Assembly: GCA_963377175.1 (NCBI GenBank)
Contig: CAUJNA010003782.1
Span: 62,001-126,000, forward strand
Reading direction: 5' to 3'
DNA from: Effrenium voratum
Lineage: Eukaryota; Sar; Dinophyceae; Suessiales; Symbiodiniaceae
Length of the DNA stretch: 64,000 bases
The position numbers and the translations under genes are program-made. Each line of letters opens with the position of its first letter. Positions within the stretch are counted from its first letter, which is position 1. This document shows, in pieces, positions 10,488 to 20,290 of the stretch. The notes below the pieces were generated by a model. That model was given only the letters and a program-made list of their open reading frames with translations, did no database searches and was not told the DNA's origin.

Positions 10488-10763
10488 GTGCAGGGGGAAG
10501 GCCACTTTGATGTATTTCTAAGGTTTGATTCGCCATCGTTCTCTTTAAACACCACCTATTTTTTAGGGGTTTGGCCCGTTTTTGGAAGAGAAGGATCCCT
10601 GAAGAGAATGGGGAGGGTAGAGCTGGAGTACTACTGGCTTGGCGACTTCTTGCGAGTTTTTTTGGATGAGATTTGTTCCAAAACAGGCACAGGATGGTGG
10701 CTTCGGTTCAAAAAGGGCAGTAGTTCAACATCCTTCTGGCAGCGGTTGCTTTACGGCCATTCG

Positions 10764-10878
10764 ATATCGGATCTTTGGACTTAGACTTTCTGGTTGAAAC
10801 AGCTGGGATTTTCCGAATAGGACCCCCCAAGAAAAGTTGAATCACTTTTTGCAGAGGGGCCGTGTGCCGTCAACCAAG
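10764..10878. mobile_element. Repeat family C, copy 3
   Basis: Contains 'atcggatctttggactta', 'tggttgaaacagctggg', 'ccccccaagaaaagttg' and 'aatcactttttgcagagggg', ending near caaccaag. Confidence 0.7.
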
Positions 10879-10928
10879 GTCATGTTTGGAGTGCCCGATC
10901 TGAACGGAGCCAGCCTCGATGCTCGCAG

Positions 10929-11036
10929 GTGGCGTTTTGGGTGGACAAGGCTGACGTGGAGGTCCCCCACTTCCGGGACCTTGGCCGGTCCGTGGACCGC
11001 GGCGCCCAGGCCGAAATTTGTGAAGACGGACAGGAA
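10929..11036 (+). CDS. Exon of the 8.85-12.02 kb unknown gene
   Basis: Thirty-six codons: VAFWVDKADVEVPHFRDLG then RSVDRGAQAEICEDGQE. Acceptor gctcgcag (10921-10928). The donor GTCTAG (11037) is two bases before family A copy 1, so the element starts at the exon border. Confidence 0.65.
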
Positions 11037-11038
11037 GT

Positions 11039-11152
11039 CTAGGTCCCCCAGTAGTGCCCTTTTACCGTTTCTTTTGGTTGGGAGGGTTCCCCTACTAAAA
11101 TAAACTATTAAAAAAGGTACCCTTCTTCTAACCTCTCTGCTGGAGGACCTAG
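11039..11152. mobile_element. Repeat family A, copy 1 (TIR element)
   Basis: Begins ctaggtcccccagtag and ends ctgctggaggacctag, an imperfect inverted repeat. Core marks: 'tgcccttttacc', 'ggttcccctactaaaata', 'ggtacccttcttctaacc'. Seven copies in the window. Confidence 0.85.
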
Positions 11153-11257
11153 AAGTGCTCTCTCTTTCGCTCATCCCCTGAGTTCCTGGACTTTGTCCTT
11201 TATAGTTGCCGTGGTCACGCCCTGGGCCGGGCCAGAAGCGCACACACACACAAGAAG

Positions 11258-11336
11258 TGCTGGACTTGGTCCTTTTCGGGAAGACCGTTTTAGCGGTAGA
11301 CAGAAAGTTCAAGCTTTGCTTGGCCAATCCACTGTT
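11258..11336. repeat. Repeat family J, copy 1
   Basis: Shares 'ggacttggtccttttcggg', 'aagaccgttttagcggta' and 'aagttcaagctttgcttgg' with 33452-33536. Confidence 0.6.
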
Positions 11337-11353
11337 TATGTTTTGCCGTCCAG

Positions 11354-11393
11354 CACCTGTCCCGCATGCTGTTCCGCCTGTACGAGAAACAGG
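11354..11393 (+). CDS. Short exon of the 8.85-12.02 kb unknown gene
   Basis: Reads HLSRMLFRLYEKQ. Acceptor cgtccag (11347-11353); donor GTGCTT at 11394, phase 1. The frame remains open for 24 more codons, so the end is uncertain. Confidence 0.45.
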
Positions 11394-11813
11394 GTGCTTC
11401 GGGTGCACGTGATGCATCGCAGAAGGGGTTTGGTCATGCTGGGCAAGAAGGCGGAGGCGGCTAGAGGAAAAGGAGGTACTGGGTAGTTGTCTAGTGTTTT
11501 AGCAGGCAAAGAATGTCCCCCAGCGCGACCTGAGAGAAACTCTGGTTTTCCATCAACTGCTTTGCCAAAACACAACGTGGACAGACACACGCGCTCTTAC
11601 GCGCATGAGCGGACATTAAGTTGTACCGTTGTACCTACTTTTGCAAAATCCTGCAAGGAAGCACGTGCTGGCGAGATCTTGAACCACAAGCATACGTGTG
11701 CTTCTCCTGATGCCGTGGTTGCTTGCTCGCTTGCATGAATGTTTATTTCTGTGCTATTGTGAACTTCCGGCTTGAGTTTCTATCCTTGCAAAGCCAGGCG
11801 GGTTGGGTGTCAG

Positions 11814-11870
11814 GCCAAACCATCCATCGACTGCGATCAGAAGCGCGCAAGCCGTCAGGTGGTTTCTTTG
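11814..11870 (+). CDS. Exon directly upstream of introner B copy 2
   Basis: Acceptor ttgggtgtcag (to 11813). Two frames are open up to the donor GTGCAT (11871): AKPSIDCDQKRASRQVVSL, or PNHPSTAIRSAQAVRWFL. Each pairs with an open frame after the intron (VCQTTKDSCKHPSGAE, or FAKQQRIVANTQAGLR). The second pair looks slightly more protein-like. Confidence 0.5.
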
Positions 11871-11976
11871 GTGCATGTGGCTTGGATGTTAGGACTTGAA
11901 CTTTTTGCCAACCAATGGGGTTTCAATTAAACCACTACAAGTTAAACTTTTAGCGGGGGAGCAGAAAGCAACTGAG
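11862..11976 (+). mobile_element. Repeat family B, copy 2: apparently a complete intron (11871-11976)
   Basis: Starts tttctttg|gtgcatgtgg and ends aaagcaactgag|gtttg. Donor GTGCAT and acceptor AG lie in the element itself, and coding-like sequence abuts both sides. Length 106 bp as an intron. The core holds the palindrome-like 'actacaagttaaacttttag'. Confidence 0.7.
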
Positions 11977-12024
11977 GTTTGCCAAACAACAAAGGATAGT
12001 TGCAAACACCCAAGCGGGGCTGAG
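11977..12024 (+). CDS. Exon directly downstream of introner B copy 2
   Basis: Sixteen codons in frame 0 (VCQTTKDSCKHPSGAE) up to GTGATT (12025). The alternative frame, after one base, is FAKQQRIVANTQAGLR. Either is consistent with splicing out B copy 2. Confidence 0.45.
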
Positions 12025-12772
12025 GTGATTTGGCCGAGCCCTTGCGCCGATGCTGGCCAATGAGCTTGGCAGGCGCCGATTGCTTCGCCCGGAGCGCAGT
12101 ATCAGCATGAGACCCCTTTTGTCCTTTTTGTCGGTGGCGAATAGGTTCAGTTGTGGGAGTATGATGAGTTGTGCCTCTTGAACGGGGTTTTACATTATAC
12201 ATTTTTGGCGGAGGGGGGCTGGGTGGCGGGCGGGGGGGGGAAGTAGCTGGCTGACACCAGAAGTACCTTGGCCTGTTAGGCCCAAATTGTAGCGTGGCAG
12301 AAGGCAGAGCTCATGGCATAGGGCATCGGCTCATGTGAGCCACTGGCTCAACACCGATTCGGGTAGATGAAGCTTAGCAAGGGATGATCCCAACCATTGG
12401 TGCCTTCGCGGCCTTTTGGCTTCTTTTGGTTCGGGGGATCGGCCACTTTGATACCCATCGGTTTTGATTCGAACTCATGTTGCCCAAGGTTCTTCCCGAA
12501 TTGCTATTGCCAACCATCTTTTTGGCTCCGATCGATACTCGTGTTGCCGTCTCATGGCTGGATTCGGTGTTCATTTTTGCGCTGACTTGGTGCGGTGCAT
12601 GGCCCTTTCACCTGAGCTCTGAGGAGAAGAAATGGCTCGTGACGTCGCCCCCATTTCGCAGCCCCACTGAACGTTCTTCATCTTTTCGATGGCTTGGTGC
12701 ATCCACCCTTCCACCCACCCCTCGGGAAATGGCTGGCGACGTCACCCGATTTGGCCCATAGCGATGTCGCAG
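12025..12772 (+). other. Intronic or intergenic DNA, no clear exon
   Basis: Contains a short G-run (12215-12240) and D-like fragments ('ccatcggttttgattcg', 12448). No exon with convincing borders. Confidence 0.4.
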
Positions 12773-12850
12773 CCAGGTGCCTGCTGGCCAAGCAGGACCA
12801 GCTCCCTGGGCGCCAGCTGCATCATGTGCTGCGACCCCCGCACCTCGGCT
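12773..12850 (+). CDS. Candidate exon, unknown
   Basis: After gatgtcgcag the frame reads ARCLLAKQDQLPGRQL then HHVLRPPHL, ending at a GC donor. Other frames through 12689-12960 are also open, so this is a moderate call. Confidence 0.35.
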
Positions 12851-13096
12851 GAGGAGAAGAAGTTCTCGCCCGGGGGGTTGCTCCACTTGGGGCCCCAGTT
12901 GGCCCACAAACTCGGCCCAGGCTTTTTTTTCCATGTTTTTGCGAGGGTGGCTCTTCTCACTGGAGAAGCATGTTTTTTTCCCGGGGGGGGGTCCAACTTT
13001 GGCTCGGCTTTTGCTCAAGTTGGCCCCAAGGCCCCGAAGCTCGACACGTCGAGCTCGAAATTTCGTTTCTTCGGGCCGGGCCCGAAATTTTGCCAG

Positions 13097-13235
13097 GCTT
13101 CCCGCGGGGCAACCCCACTTGCTTCAATGGCGTCTTCACCTTTGAGGCGTGTTGCCTTCCGGAGGCGGGCGATTTTTCGTTTGTCACTCTGCGGGCTTTG
13201 CTGCCCAGCCCCTTGTCCAATGACTTTGACTTAAG
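13097..13235 (+). CDS. Internal exon, unknown protein
   Basis: Reads FPRGNPTCFNGVFTFEACC, LPEAGDFSFVTLRALLPS, PLSNDFDL. Acceptor ttttgccag (13088-13096); donor GTCTGG at 13236, phase 2. Clear coding composition. No family recognised. Confidence 0.6.
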
Positions 13236-13600
13236 GTCTGGTTGTAAAAGTCGGAAACGAGTTGGTGGTTCCCCTTTAACCCACTGAACGGGGGTGACTT
13301 GGATCACGGGGACGCTGGCTCCTCAACCATGCTGCCACAACTTGCCAACAAGCTGAATCCTCGCAAACTCTCTGGAATGAGACATCACCACTGCGGCAGC
13401 AAGAATTGAGGCGAGCATTCCCTCATCGCAGCTGAGAATGTAAGATGGGGCCAGTTCCTGTCCCAGAGCCTTCTGATTCGGGGGCCAGGACCTGCAGCAG
13501 GGCTGGCCTCCGGAACCCGAGCCCGTGCGCACCCTCACGTCGGACCGGGGGGGGGGGGGGGCGGGGCCATCCATCCGCCGCCGTTTCTCCCCCGGACGAG

Positions 13601-13647
13601 CTTTCGAACGGACCCCGAAATGGAGGACGTGGTGCCATTTACCGGAG
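13601..13647 (+). CDS. Candidate exon, unknown
   Basis: Reads FRTDPEMEDVVPFTG before GTGCAC. Upstream, QGWPPEPEPVRTLTSD (about 13501-13548) ends at a 14-nt G-run and may be another exon of the same gene. Confidence 0.35.
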
Positions 13648-13867
13648 GTGCACATGCAGGGTCTTGGACACTGGGCAGTTTTGGCAGTTTGGCGATTTGC
13701 AAGGGTTGCCAGTCATTTGCCAGCCACAGGCGGGCTAGCTAGTTTCTGCATTTCTTGTCCAGCAGTGTAACCATGAATGAGTTCATGGCCGTTAAAGTTT
13801 ACCGAAACAAACCCTGGTCGTCCCGCTTGGTTTGGCCGCGACCGGCGAAGTTCCTCAGGAGGGGGCC

Positions 13868-14032
13868 ATGGAGCTGCGGGAGCTTCGGGACGAGCTCCGG
13901 TCCCAGGATGCAGCTGCAGCCATTCCAGACGCTGGAGGAGGGGAGCCAAGACAACCGCCATCCGAAGCGATGCGCTTGGTGGTGGACGTATTTGTAGTAT
14001 ATTGCTCTTGTTTTGGGCATACTTGCCTATAG
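13868..14032 (+). CDS. Candidate exon or ORF, coiled-coil-like start
   Basis: Reads MELRELRDELRSQDAAAAI, PDAGGGEPRQPPSEAMRL, VVDVF and on to a stop. The first 15 residues have a heptad-like Leu/Glu/Arg pattern. An overlapping frame (MQLQPFQTLEEGSQDNRH) is also open. Confidence 0.4.
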   Translation: MELRELRDELRSQDAAAAIPDAGGGEPRQPPSEAMRLVVDVFVVYCSCFGHTCL

Positions 14033-14661
14033 TGTATATGTGTGTATGGACATCTATGTGCAGTACACGCCACCCCGGGCCGTAGCTCCAGTTGCCTTGA
14101 TGACATGATATGATGCTTCCCGCTGGCGCTTGTGCCAGCCGTGAGCCACCCCCAAAGAACAACAATACACAACTTGTGTTTAGAGAGTATGCCACTCAGA
14201 TCTGCAGGGAATCTAACAAGGCATTGAAGCTGCACTCAGCTGCTGGGACCCGCTCTCAACACCTGCCTAATGTTCTGTGCAACACGGCATCACTCACAAA
14301 GCAGGTGATCATTCGGGCAAGCGGTTGGCGTCAGCTTTTAAAGTGAATTCAACTTTGCAGCTGCATCTTCCCACGGACGGCCTCCAGACAGCAATTCCCG
14401 CTCCCATCAGAGTCCGCATCAGAACCCTGTGTTTCAACTCGTCTCGCAGACGCTTGATAGGCTATCCCAAGGATCCCTCGACACGGCCATCTCCTTTCGC
14501 TGAGACTTTGCACGCATCCCATTGTTGGTCTTCTTTAGGCAGGGGTCCCTATGTTTCCCTTTAAGTGGTGGTTCCAAACGTCACCTGTTTGGCCCAAAGG
14601 TGAGTATCCCTTGGGGGTTTTATGCTTTTGGGGGAACTATAGGGAGCCCCTGTTGGGTCAG
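14033..14661 (+). other. Intron or intergenic DNA
   Basis: No exon with good borders. Weak open stretches only. Confidence 0.4.
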
Positions 14662-14807
14662 CTTCCTTGATGCCGCGAATTGACGCAAAGCCCTCGCCAG
14701 GCCTGGCCGAGCTGACAGCCTGGCTGGCACGGCGCGACAAAAGTCCGCAGTTGCGCCTCTTCCCGGACTTGGACTTGCTGGTGGCGACCAACGCCTGCGT
14801 TCCTCGG
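14662..14807 (+). CDS. Internal exon, unknown protein
   Basis: Reads SLMPRIDAKPSPGLAELTA, WLARRDKSPQLRLFPDLD, LLVATNACVPR. Acceptor ttgggtcag (14653-14661); donor GTGGCG at 14808, phase 0. A short downstream frame (SAALIDGTEPNRY, or ISCLNRWHGAKSLH, about 14981-15020) may be the next exon. Confidence 0.55.
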
Positions 14808-15094
14808 GTGGCGCTTTTTTTTGCGGATTTGCTGGGGGCGGGGGGCGGGGGGGAAGCGCGAAGGTATTCTGAGGCGCGCTGTGCGTGGGTCAAACACGTG
14901 GTCTCGATGGAATTGGGGGAGGGGGCGCGCAGTTCTCCGGAAGATTTGTGGTTCCATGCTTCGTCACGCTTCCTACAGATCAGCTGCCTTAATCGATGGC
15001 ACGGAGCCAAATCGCTACATGTAGCTGCTGATTGGAAGGGCTGGGGGTATCCAACTTTGCTTTCAAGGAGGGAGCTAGCTCCCAGCTCTGTCAG

Positions 15095-15195
15095 GCCAAC
15101 AAAAATGGAGGGCGATTCCTGGAAAACACCTGGTGGTTCTCTCTCATCTACCAGGGAAACTCATCTATTTCCCATTTCCAGACACCTGTGCCAGG
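15095..15195. mobile_element. Degenerate repeat family E copy
   Basis: Keeps 'ggagggcgattcctgg', 'taccagggaaactcatcta' and 'agacacctgtg' but lacks an intact left end. Confidence 0.45.
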
Positions 15196-15359
15196 TCATG
15201 CCAGGTCTGTCAGGCCATGGTAGGCTATAGCTTCGCTGTTCTTGGCACGTTTTTTTTTTTTTTTGGTTCCGTTCATCTTTACTGGGTGCCAAAAACCAGT
15301 TTTTTGTTTTTTGCCAGCCCATACCAAGGGATTTGAGAGGATCGGTTCCTCGCACCGAG

Positions 15360-15548
15360 GTGGGCCGCGAGACGGAGGTGCCGTGGTTCTTCCCCTCGCC
15401 CTACGGCCCCTCGGGGCTGGAGCTGGCGGCCTCCGCCGGGGCGCTCTGCGGCACGGGCCTGCCGGTGACGGAGCTGGCGGGGGGGCAGCGGACGGCGCCT
15501 CCGGAGTGGATGTTCCCCGAGTCCCTGGAAGATCCGCCAAAAGAATCG
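15360..15548 (+). CDS. Internal exon, unknown protein
   Basis: Sixty-three codons: VGRETEVPWFFPSPYGPSG, LELAASAGALCGTGLPVTE, LAGGQRTAPPEWMFPESLE, DPPKES. Acceptor cgcaccgag (15351-15359); donor GTGAAA at 15549, phase 0, matching the phase-0 start of the exon at 15766. A GA donor near 15531 is an alternative end. Confidence 0.65.
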
Positions 15549-15765
15549 GTGAAAAAAGGGGAGTCCCTCGAAGATCCTCAAACTACCCGTGAAAAAACGG
15601 AAAAAAAAGGGGGCAATTCGCCCCCAACAACTGTACAACCGAGTATTTTGAGGGAGTTTGGAGGCTTTAGGTTCTGCTTCGCCCTGTAAACCATGCCATG
15701 AACAAGGGAACAAGCTTCACCGACACGCGCACACAGACTGGGTCGTTTCTCGCTTGCTCGGGCAG

Positions 15766-15865
15766 GTCTCCGTGCCCAAGAAGCGCGTGCTCGTGCCGCA
15801 GCAGCGCCCAAGCCGGGGCACGGGGCCCCAGCGCCCCAGAACTCCAAGCGCGCAAGCGCTCGGCG
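15766..15865 (+). CDS. Internal exon, basic Pro/Arg-rich
   Basis: Reads VSVPKKRVLVPQQRPSRGT then GPQRPRTPSAQALG. Acceptor ctcgggcag (15757-15765); donor GTAAGA at 15866, close to the standard consensus, phase 1. Follows the 15360 exon in phase. Confidence 0.65.
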
Positions 15866-16160
15866 GTAAGATGACTTGGTTCCCTCTGGATCCGTGTGGT
15901 TGGATCAGAGTCTCTGTTACCTGTTAAGATGACTTTCTTCCTAGGTGCTTGGATCTTGACTTTGATCTTTCTCGATCTTTTTGGTGCAATAGCTTTTGGC
16001 TGGCTTGGATTGGTGATTTGGGGTTTTGAAGCGTTGGTTCTTGTAGGGGGTCAAGTCCATTCTTTCAGGTTTTGGACATCCTTGAACTTTAACTTTTTGA
16101 GAAACAGTGGATTTTCCATTGGACCTAAACAAGCTAAAGTTTTTGCATGGAGTTCAACAG

Positions 16161-16245
16161 CTACCAATCTGTGGTGCATGTTGTTGCACGGGCTTGGATC
16201 CACGGCATCCTGCATGTGACCGCCGACCGCACGCTTTGTTCGGCT
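16161..16245 (+). CDS. Candidate exon, unknown
   Basis: After gttcaacag the frame reads YQSVVHVVARAWIHGIL then HVTADRTLCSA, ending at GTGTGT where the (gt)n tract starts. The GT tract would then be the 5' part of the intron. Confidence 0.4.
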
Positions 16246-16251
16246 GTGTGT

Positions 16252-16253
<2 letters not shown>

Positions 16254-16330
<77 letters not shown>
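16254..16330. repeat. (GT)n microsatellite
   Basis: About 37 uninterrupted GT units. The Val/Cys frames through it are artefacts. Confidence 0.97.
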
Positions 16331-16331
<1 letters not shown>

Positions 16332-16522
16332 CTTGCTGGAGTTAGCCTTGTTCTCTCGTCATTTTGTCAATTGGCATGGACCTGGTCCAAACCACCGATT
16401 CGGCTCCGAAGCACCGATCGGTGGGAAGCTGATGGTCTATCTACCTTCGGTACATGTGTCGAAAATAGGGAATGGGACAATTACCCCCTTCAACGGGGTG
16501 GTGTCCCTTCTGGTTTCCCCAT

Positions 16523-16644
16523 CTGACCTCCAGTAGTGTCCTTCTCTCCCCTTTTTGGGGGGAGGGTTCCCCTACTAAAATAGACTACAGAAAAGAAACA
16601 AGATGGGTACCAACTTGTTCTAACCTCTCTACTGGAGGACCAAG
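16523..16644. mobile_element. Repeat family A, copy 2
   Basis: Starts ctgacctccagtagtg and ends ctactggaggaccaag; centre 'ggttcccctactaaaatag' and 'acttgttctaacctctc'. Somewhat diverged at both ends. Confidence 0.8.
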
Positions 16645-16673
16645 TATCTCGCTGAGTGGTTGGATCTCTCGAT

Positions 16674-16767
16674 GCCCAGGTTTCCACAAGCTCGAGCCAT
16701 ACGGCCTCGAGCTGATGGAGCCCTGCCGCGCATCTCCAGGCAGCCTTACGAGCCCCGGAGCTGGAGC
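16674..16767 (+). CDS. Candidate exon, frame uncertain
   Basis: Two frames are open between the A and D elements: FHKLEPYGLELMEPCRAS and FPQARAIRPRADGALPRI. The neighbouring elements suggest a real exon lies between them. Confidence 0.25.
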
Positions 16768-17205
16768 CATGGCCGTGGTTGTCAAAATCCAAATGGTACC
16801 CCGGTCAAATGGCTGTGGCTCAAATAAATGGAGACCAAAATTTCACCGCGGGAAATGGAAGGCTAAGACCTGCGAAACCCTAGCTCTCTAGTTTTGAGCC
16901 CAAGAACGTACCCCAGTTTTCACATCCCAATCCCCACTAACATTGGTTCTAAAATGGGTGGTGCACTGGCAGGTCGACTGGTTTATGTGGATGGCTGTGG
17001 TCGTCAAAACCAAGTTCAGCTTTCCAAGGCAAATCGGCCTTTGTCCAGGTCCAGGTCCCTCCGTTTGTGAGTGGATGGCCTGGGATGCAGACGACACATC
17101 TGGCTGCGGTTGTCAAAACCAATGGGATCCCATTTTGGTCGGTAGGTGAATTCACCACCCATTTTAGAACCTATTTTAGTGGGGATTGTGGTTGTTTGAA
17201 GCCGT
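16768..17205. mobile_element. Three repeat family D segments in tandem array
   Basis: 'catggccgtggttgtcaaaa' (16768), 'ggctgtggtcgtcaaaacc' (16993) and 'ggctgcggttgtcaaaacc' (17100) mark successive copies with inner 'ccccactaacattggttc' and 'acccattttagaacctatt'. The last copy shares an extended left end (cctgggatgcag.cgacac) with the copy at 60111. Confidence 0.65.
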
Positions 17206-17580
17206 TCCCAAAGTGCAAGAAGTTTAGTCACACTGCCGTGCGGCTTGTAGATCTTGTTTTTGGACTTCTCTCCGGCCATTTGGATGCATTGAGATGTTTT
17301 TCGGAGGGTGTTAGGGGTTGATTTCGCATGAATGAGCCAAGGAATATTGGCCACACTTTACTGCCCTTTGGACTTGGGAGAGTTTAAATGCATCCACGTA
17401 AACCAGTAGCTTCGCATGACAATGCCAGCGCATTTGCTTGGGAACTGCTGATGGTCTCCTGCGGCCCAAAACTGGCATACAAGCCGTCCTACGGCTTTCG
17501 GGCGTGCTTGGCTCAGACCATAGAACCACGCACATCAATAAGCCCAACAGTAGTCTGGCACCCGCTGGGACGTGTGACAG

Positions 17581-17697
17581 GCTGCTGCCAGCTGCCACCC
17601 TGCAGCTCCTGCTGCGGGGAAGTGGAGCTGGGGTCCTCGGAATCGATCCGGCGGTTGCGCTTGCGGCCGGCCGCGCTCGTGCTTTGCGAGATTTTCT
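17581..17697 (+). CDS. Exon directly upstream of introner B copy 3
   Basis: Preferred frame: LLPATLQLLLRGSGAGV-like start (LLPAATLQLLLRG), then GVLGIDPAVALAAGRARAL, RDFL, ending in phase 2 before GTGGTG. A second frame (CCGEVELGSSESIRRLRL) is also open. Acceptor cgtgtgacag (to 17580). Confidence 0.45.
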
Positions 17698-17814
17698 GTG
17701 GTGCATTTTGCCCAGGGAGGCTAGGACTTTAACTGTTCGCCAACTAAGTTTTTGTTTTTCAATTAAACCACTAAACAAGTTAGACCTTTAGCAGGGGAGC
17801 AGAAAGCATCCGAG
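17690..17814 (+). mobile_element. Repeat family B, copy 3: apparently a complete intron (17698-17814)
   Basis: Left end attttct|gtggtgcattttg, right end agaaagcatccgag|attcgg. Coding-like frames abut both borders. Carries the B marks 'aggactttaactgttcgcc' and 'aattaaaccactaaacaag'. Confidence 0.65.
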
Positions 17815-18004
17815 ATTCGGCTCTATGGTGGTGATCTTGTGGTTTGCCAAGAAATTTGGAGCGGGCTTAGGCTCCCGGCAGCAGAAGGCGGTTACATCAA
17901 CCCTTGCATGGGTGAGAAGTGCTTGTGCCACCTTCAGGCAAGATTTCCTGAACATTGCTGACAACTGGCCGTGTCTGAAAATAGGGGTACCCCAAGAATG
18001 GTGA
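17815..18004 (+). CDS. Exon directly downstream of introner B copy 3
   Basis: With phase 2 entry it reads FGSMVVILWFAKKFGAGLG, SRQQKAVTSTLAWVRSAC, ATFRQDFLNIADNWPCLK, IGVPQEW, stop. A phase-0 frame (IRLYGGDLVVCQEIWSGL) is also open for 48 codons, so the frame is not settled. A GTGAGA donor lies at 17912. Confidence 0.5.
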
Positions 18005-18028
18005 GTTTACTTTTTTGGTCGTGTTGAG

Positions 18029-18118
18029 GATTGCTTGTGTGCTGGTCTTCACATGTGGGACTGGTGTGGGCCAACACGCGCGTGCTCAAGGAACTGCGCG
18101 GTTTCAGCATCCCGCGAG
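18029..18118 (+). CDS. Candidate exon, unknown
   Basis: Reads LLVCWSSHVGLVWANTRVL then KELRGFSIPR, ending before GTAGTT. The second half is clearly coding-like; the acceptor (gttgag, 18028) is weak. Confidence 0.45.
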
Positions 18119-18371
18119 GTAGTTGGCGCTGTAACTAAGAAGGTGTAAGCAAAGTTATTGAGCTGACTAGAGCTCATGCGATGACTCCAATACCCGCCTC
18201 ATCAAAGCACAAAGAGACAAGGCATGCATTCAGCGAGGCCGGAGGAGACACAGGAGACCCCACAAAGAGTAGTCGGTAGCCTGCTGAAAGGCTATCAAGG
18301 GTTTTTCTCTTGTTCGGGCTTCGGGCCCGTTGGCCAGTGGAGGCACCAGATACGGCGTGCATAGTTTTGGT

Positions 18372-18482
18372 GTGCTTGTTTTGAGGGTACATGAGGGTAC
18401 CCTCTTTGGGTTTACATTTAAAGGGAACAACAACAAGGAAAGACTTCCCAGTTGCAAATCCACAAAAGAATGACACACCAGT
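18372..18482. mobile_element. Repeat family O, copy 1
   Basis: Marks: 'gagggtaccctctttggg', 'acatttaaagggaacaac', 'ccacaaaagaatgacaca'. Related in inverted orientation to 18686-18794. Confidence 0.55.
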
Positions 18483-18573
18483 TGGGTTAGGAGGTTTACT
18501 TGGAGCCAGCTTACCACTTGTGCAAAAAGAGAAACACATTTCGGCGGCGGCGTGTGGGGCGAGCGCTTCGGCC

Positions 18574-18685
18574 ATGTCGTTCTCCGACTCGGAGGTCGGG
18601 GGAAGCTCGATGGGAGCCCGTGAAGCCATGCAACCAGACGTTTGCAAGACAGACCCTTTCCAGAAACTAGCTTTCTGTAGCACAG
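18574..18685 (+). CDS. Candidate exon with possible start
   Basis: An ATG-started frame reads MSFSDSEVGGSSMGAREAM then QPDVCKTDPFQKLAF, running into repeat O copy 2. The overlapping frame FGGGVWGERFGHVVLRLG is also open. Confidence 0.3.
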
Positions 18686-18794
18686 GGTGTGTCTTTTTCT
18701 GTGGGGGATCGCCCAAAATGGCTGCGGTATTTCCTTATGTGTCCCTTTTAAACCACCAAAAACTAGGTACCCTCAAAAAGACACCCTGCGAGTG
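18686..18794. mobile_element. Repeat family O, copy 2 (TIR element)
   Basis: Starts gggtgtgtctttttctgtgg and ends ctcaaaaagacaccctg, an imperfect inverted repeat; centre 'cccttttaaaccaccaaaa' and 'aggtaccctc'. Confidence 0.65.
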
Positions 18795-19300
18795 AGTTCG
18801 CCGAGGCAATGTGTCCTTGTCAATGCTCAAATTGGGTTTGCATGGCCAGAGCGTGAAACTGCTTCTCTTATCCCATGCCTGGTGATCCGGGAACATTCCT
18901 CGGCGCGATTTGGTTTGAGCTTGTGCTTTACCCAAGTCCGCCGCAAGCGAATGCTGTAGGTAATTGCTTGGGTTGGGCATGTGGAAAGAGGCTGTGGTGT
19001 GGCATCTCCGGAAACACACGATGGACGAACCCGTTTGAGCCGTTTCCGAAGCAGGCCAATGTTTGGATATTGTGTCTGCGCGTGTGGCACGTTCTGGTGC
19101 ATTTTGGCGTGGGCTCACTGGGCATTCCTGTAGGATAGGCTGATGTGTCCCTTGGTCCGACCCTCGTCTCGCAAATTGTGGTCAGGCATAGGCTTTTGTG
19201 CAGGTGTCGCAGCCCCGAGTTGCTATGAGCTTCGTAGCGTTGGATTGGTGGTCCACTGACTCCAAAGGAAGTTCCTAGAGTAACGATATGTAATGTTGAG
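18795..19300 (+). other. No feature recognised
   Basis: Mixed composition, several short frames on both strands, none with convincing borders. Confidence 0.4.
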
Positions 19301-19301
19301 C

Positions 19302-19432
19302 CCATATTAATCACCCCCCCAGGTTAGTAGTAGAAGTGTGTGCCTGGGATTAGTTGGGAATCAGACCACTTTTGGATGGGGAACACCCGACCCCCCCCAT
19401 TCTACAACAACACCCCCCTCTGAATAAACGGG
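19302..19432. mobile_element. Repeat family G, copy 2
   Basis: Marks 'gagcccatattaatcaccc' and 'atcagaccacttttggatgg' followed by 'ggaacacccgacccc'. Other copies at 3529, 22052 and 48445. Confidence 0.6.
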
Positions 19433-19464
19433 TTGGTTGGTTGGCATGGGGTCAACATTACCAG

Positions 19465-19562
19465 GCAGGGAATCAGCTCGTTGCCGCCATCCCGTCGCAG
19501 GCCCTCCATGGTCGCAAGGAGCCGCAGGCGGGATTCGTTTGTCAGCTTAACATTTGCGCCAG
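19465..19562 (+). CDS. Internal exon, unknown protein
   Basis: Reads AGNQLVAAIPSQALHGRK then EPQAGFVCQLNICA. Acceptor attaccag (19457-19464); donor GTGCTG at 19563, phase 2. Another frame is open, but this one has better composition. Confidence 0.5.
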
Positions 19563-19575
19563 GTGCTGTAAGGTC

Positions 19576-19634
19576 AAGGGTTTCCTTTGGTTTCCTTTGG
19601 TTTCCTTTCGTTTCCTTTGGTTTCCTTGGTTTCA
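19576..19634. repeat. Decamer minisatellite
   Basis: Five to six units of gtttcctttg with one-base variants. Confidence 0.9.
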
Positions 19635-19691
19635 ATCATGCCGGCAAAGCAACCTCGTTGAGAGGCACGGGCCAGGAAGATCTCCAAAAAT

Positions 19692-19873
19692 TATAGGGGT
19701 ATCTGCCCCATTCTTTCCAGGGACCCTTCCTTCTAGAAAACCACCAAAAACCCTGGGGAAATTGCTGGTTTTTGAAAAAAAAGTCTGGCTGAAAAAAAAT
19801 GGGGAATCAACCCTTGGTTTTTGAAAAGAACGATGGCTGAAAAGAATGGAAAAGGAATCAACCCCTAGAATGG
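19692..19873. mobile_element. Repeat family F, copy 1
   Basis: Left 'ataggggtatctgcccca', right 'ggaatcaacccctagaat', with an internal duplication of 'aaccctggttttgaaaa'-type sequence. Same ends at 23923-24064 (inverted) and 49463-49597. Confidence 0.7.
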
Positions 19874-20197
19874 ACTTTTTGAGGGAAAGCTCGCGGACAT
19901 GATCTGGCCAGCACCAAAAGCGCCAGGTTTCCCAGCCATTCGGTTCCGTGAAACCTTTTCGCCTCTTGGTGTTTCGTGGGGACGGATTTCCGTATTTCGC
20001 CCACGAAAAGTTGAAAACTTTTCGCCGACCTGAGGGCAGCCCAGAACTATGACTACTTTAAAACAATCGGCTGACGTCAGCCATTGCCAACTGTTTGCTT
20101 TGGGAATCGCACCATGGCCAGCCAAACTAGGCAATGAGGCGCCTTCGGCCGGCCTCACAAGTTTCGTCCGTTTAGCGTGCCTCCTCGTTGTCCGGCG

Positions 20198-20290
20198 GTC
20201 CGGCAGTTGGCGCGCAGCTACTCGGCGCCCTGTCGGCTGCTGCCCAACCTGGACTTGGAGACGATGACGGCAGAGGCTCTGAGTTTCTGA
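20198..20290 (+). CDS. Candidate exon, unknown
   Basis: Frame VRQLARSYSAPCRLLPNL then DLETMTAEALSF, stop. Two other frames are open, but this one has the most natural composition. Confidence 0.4.
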   Translation, partial: VRQLARSYSAPCRLLPNLDLETMTAEALSF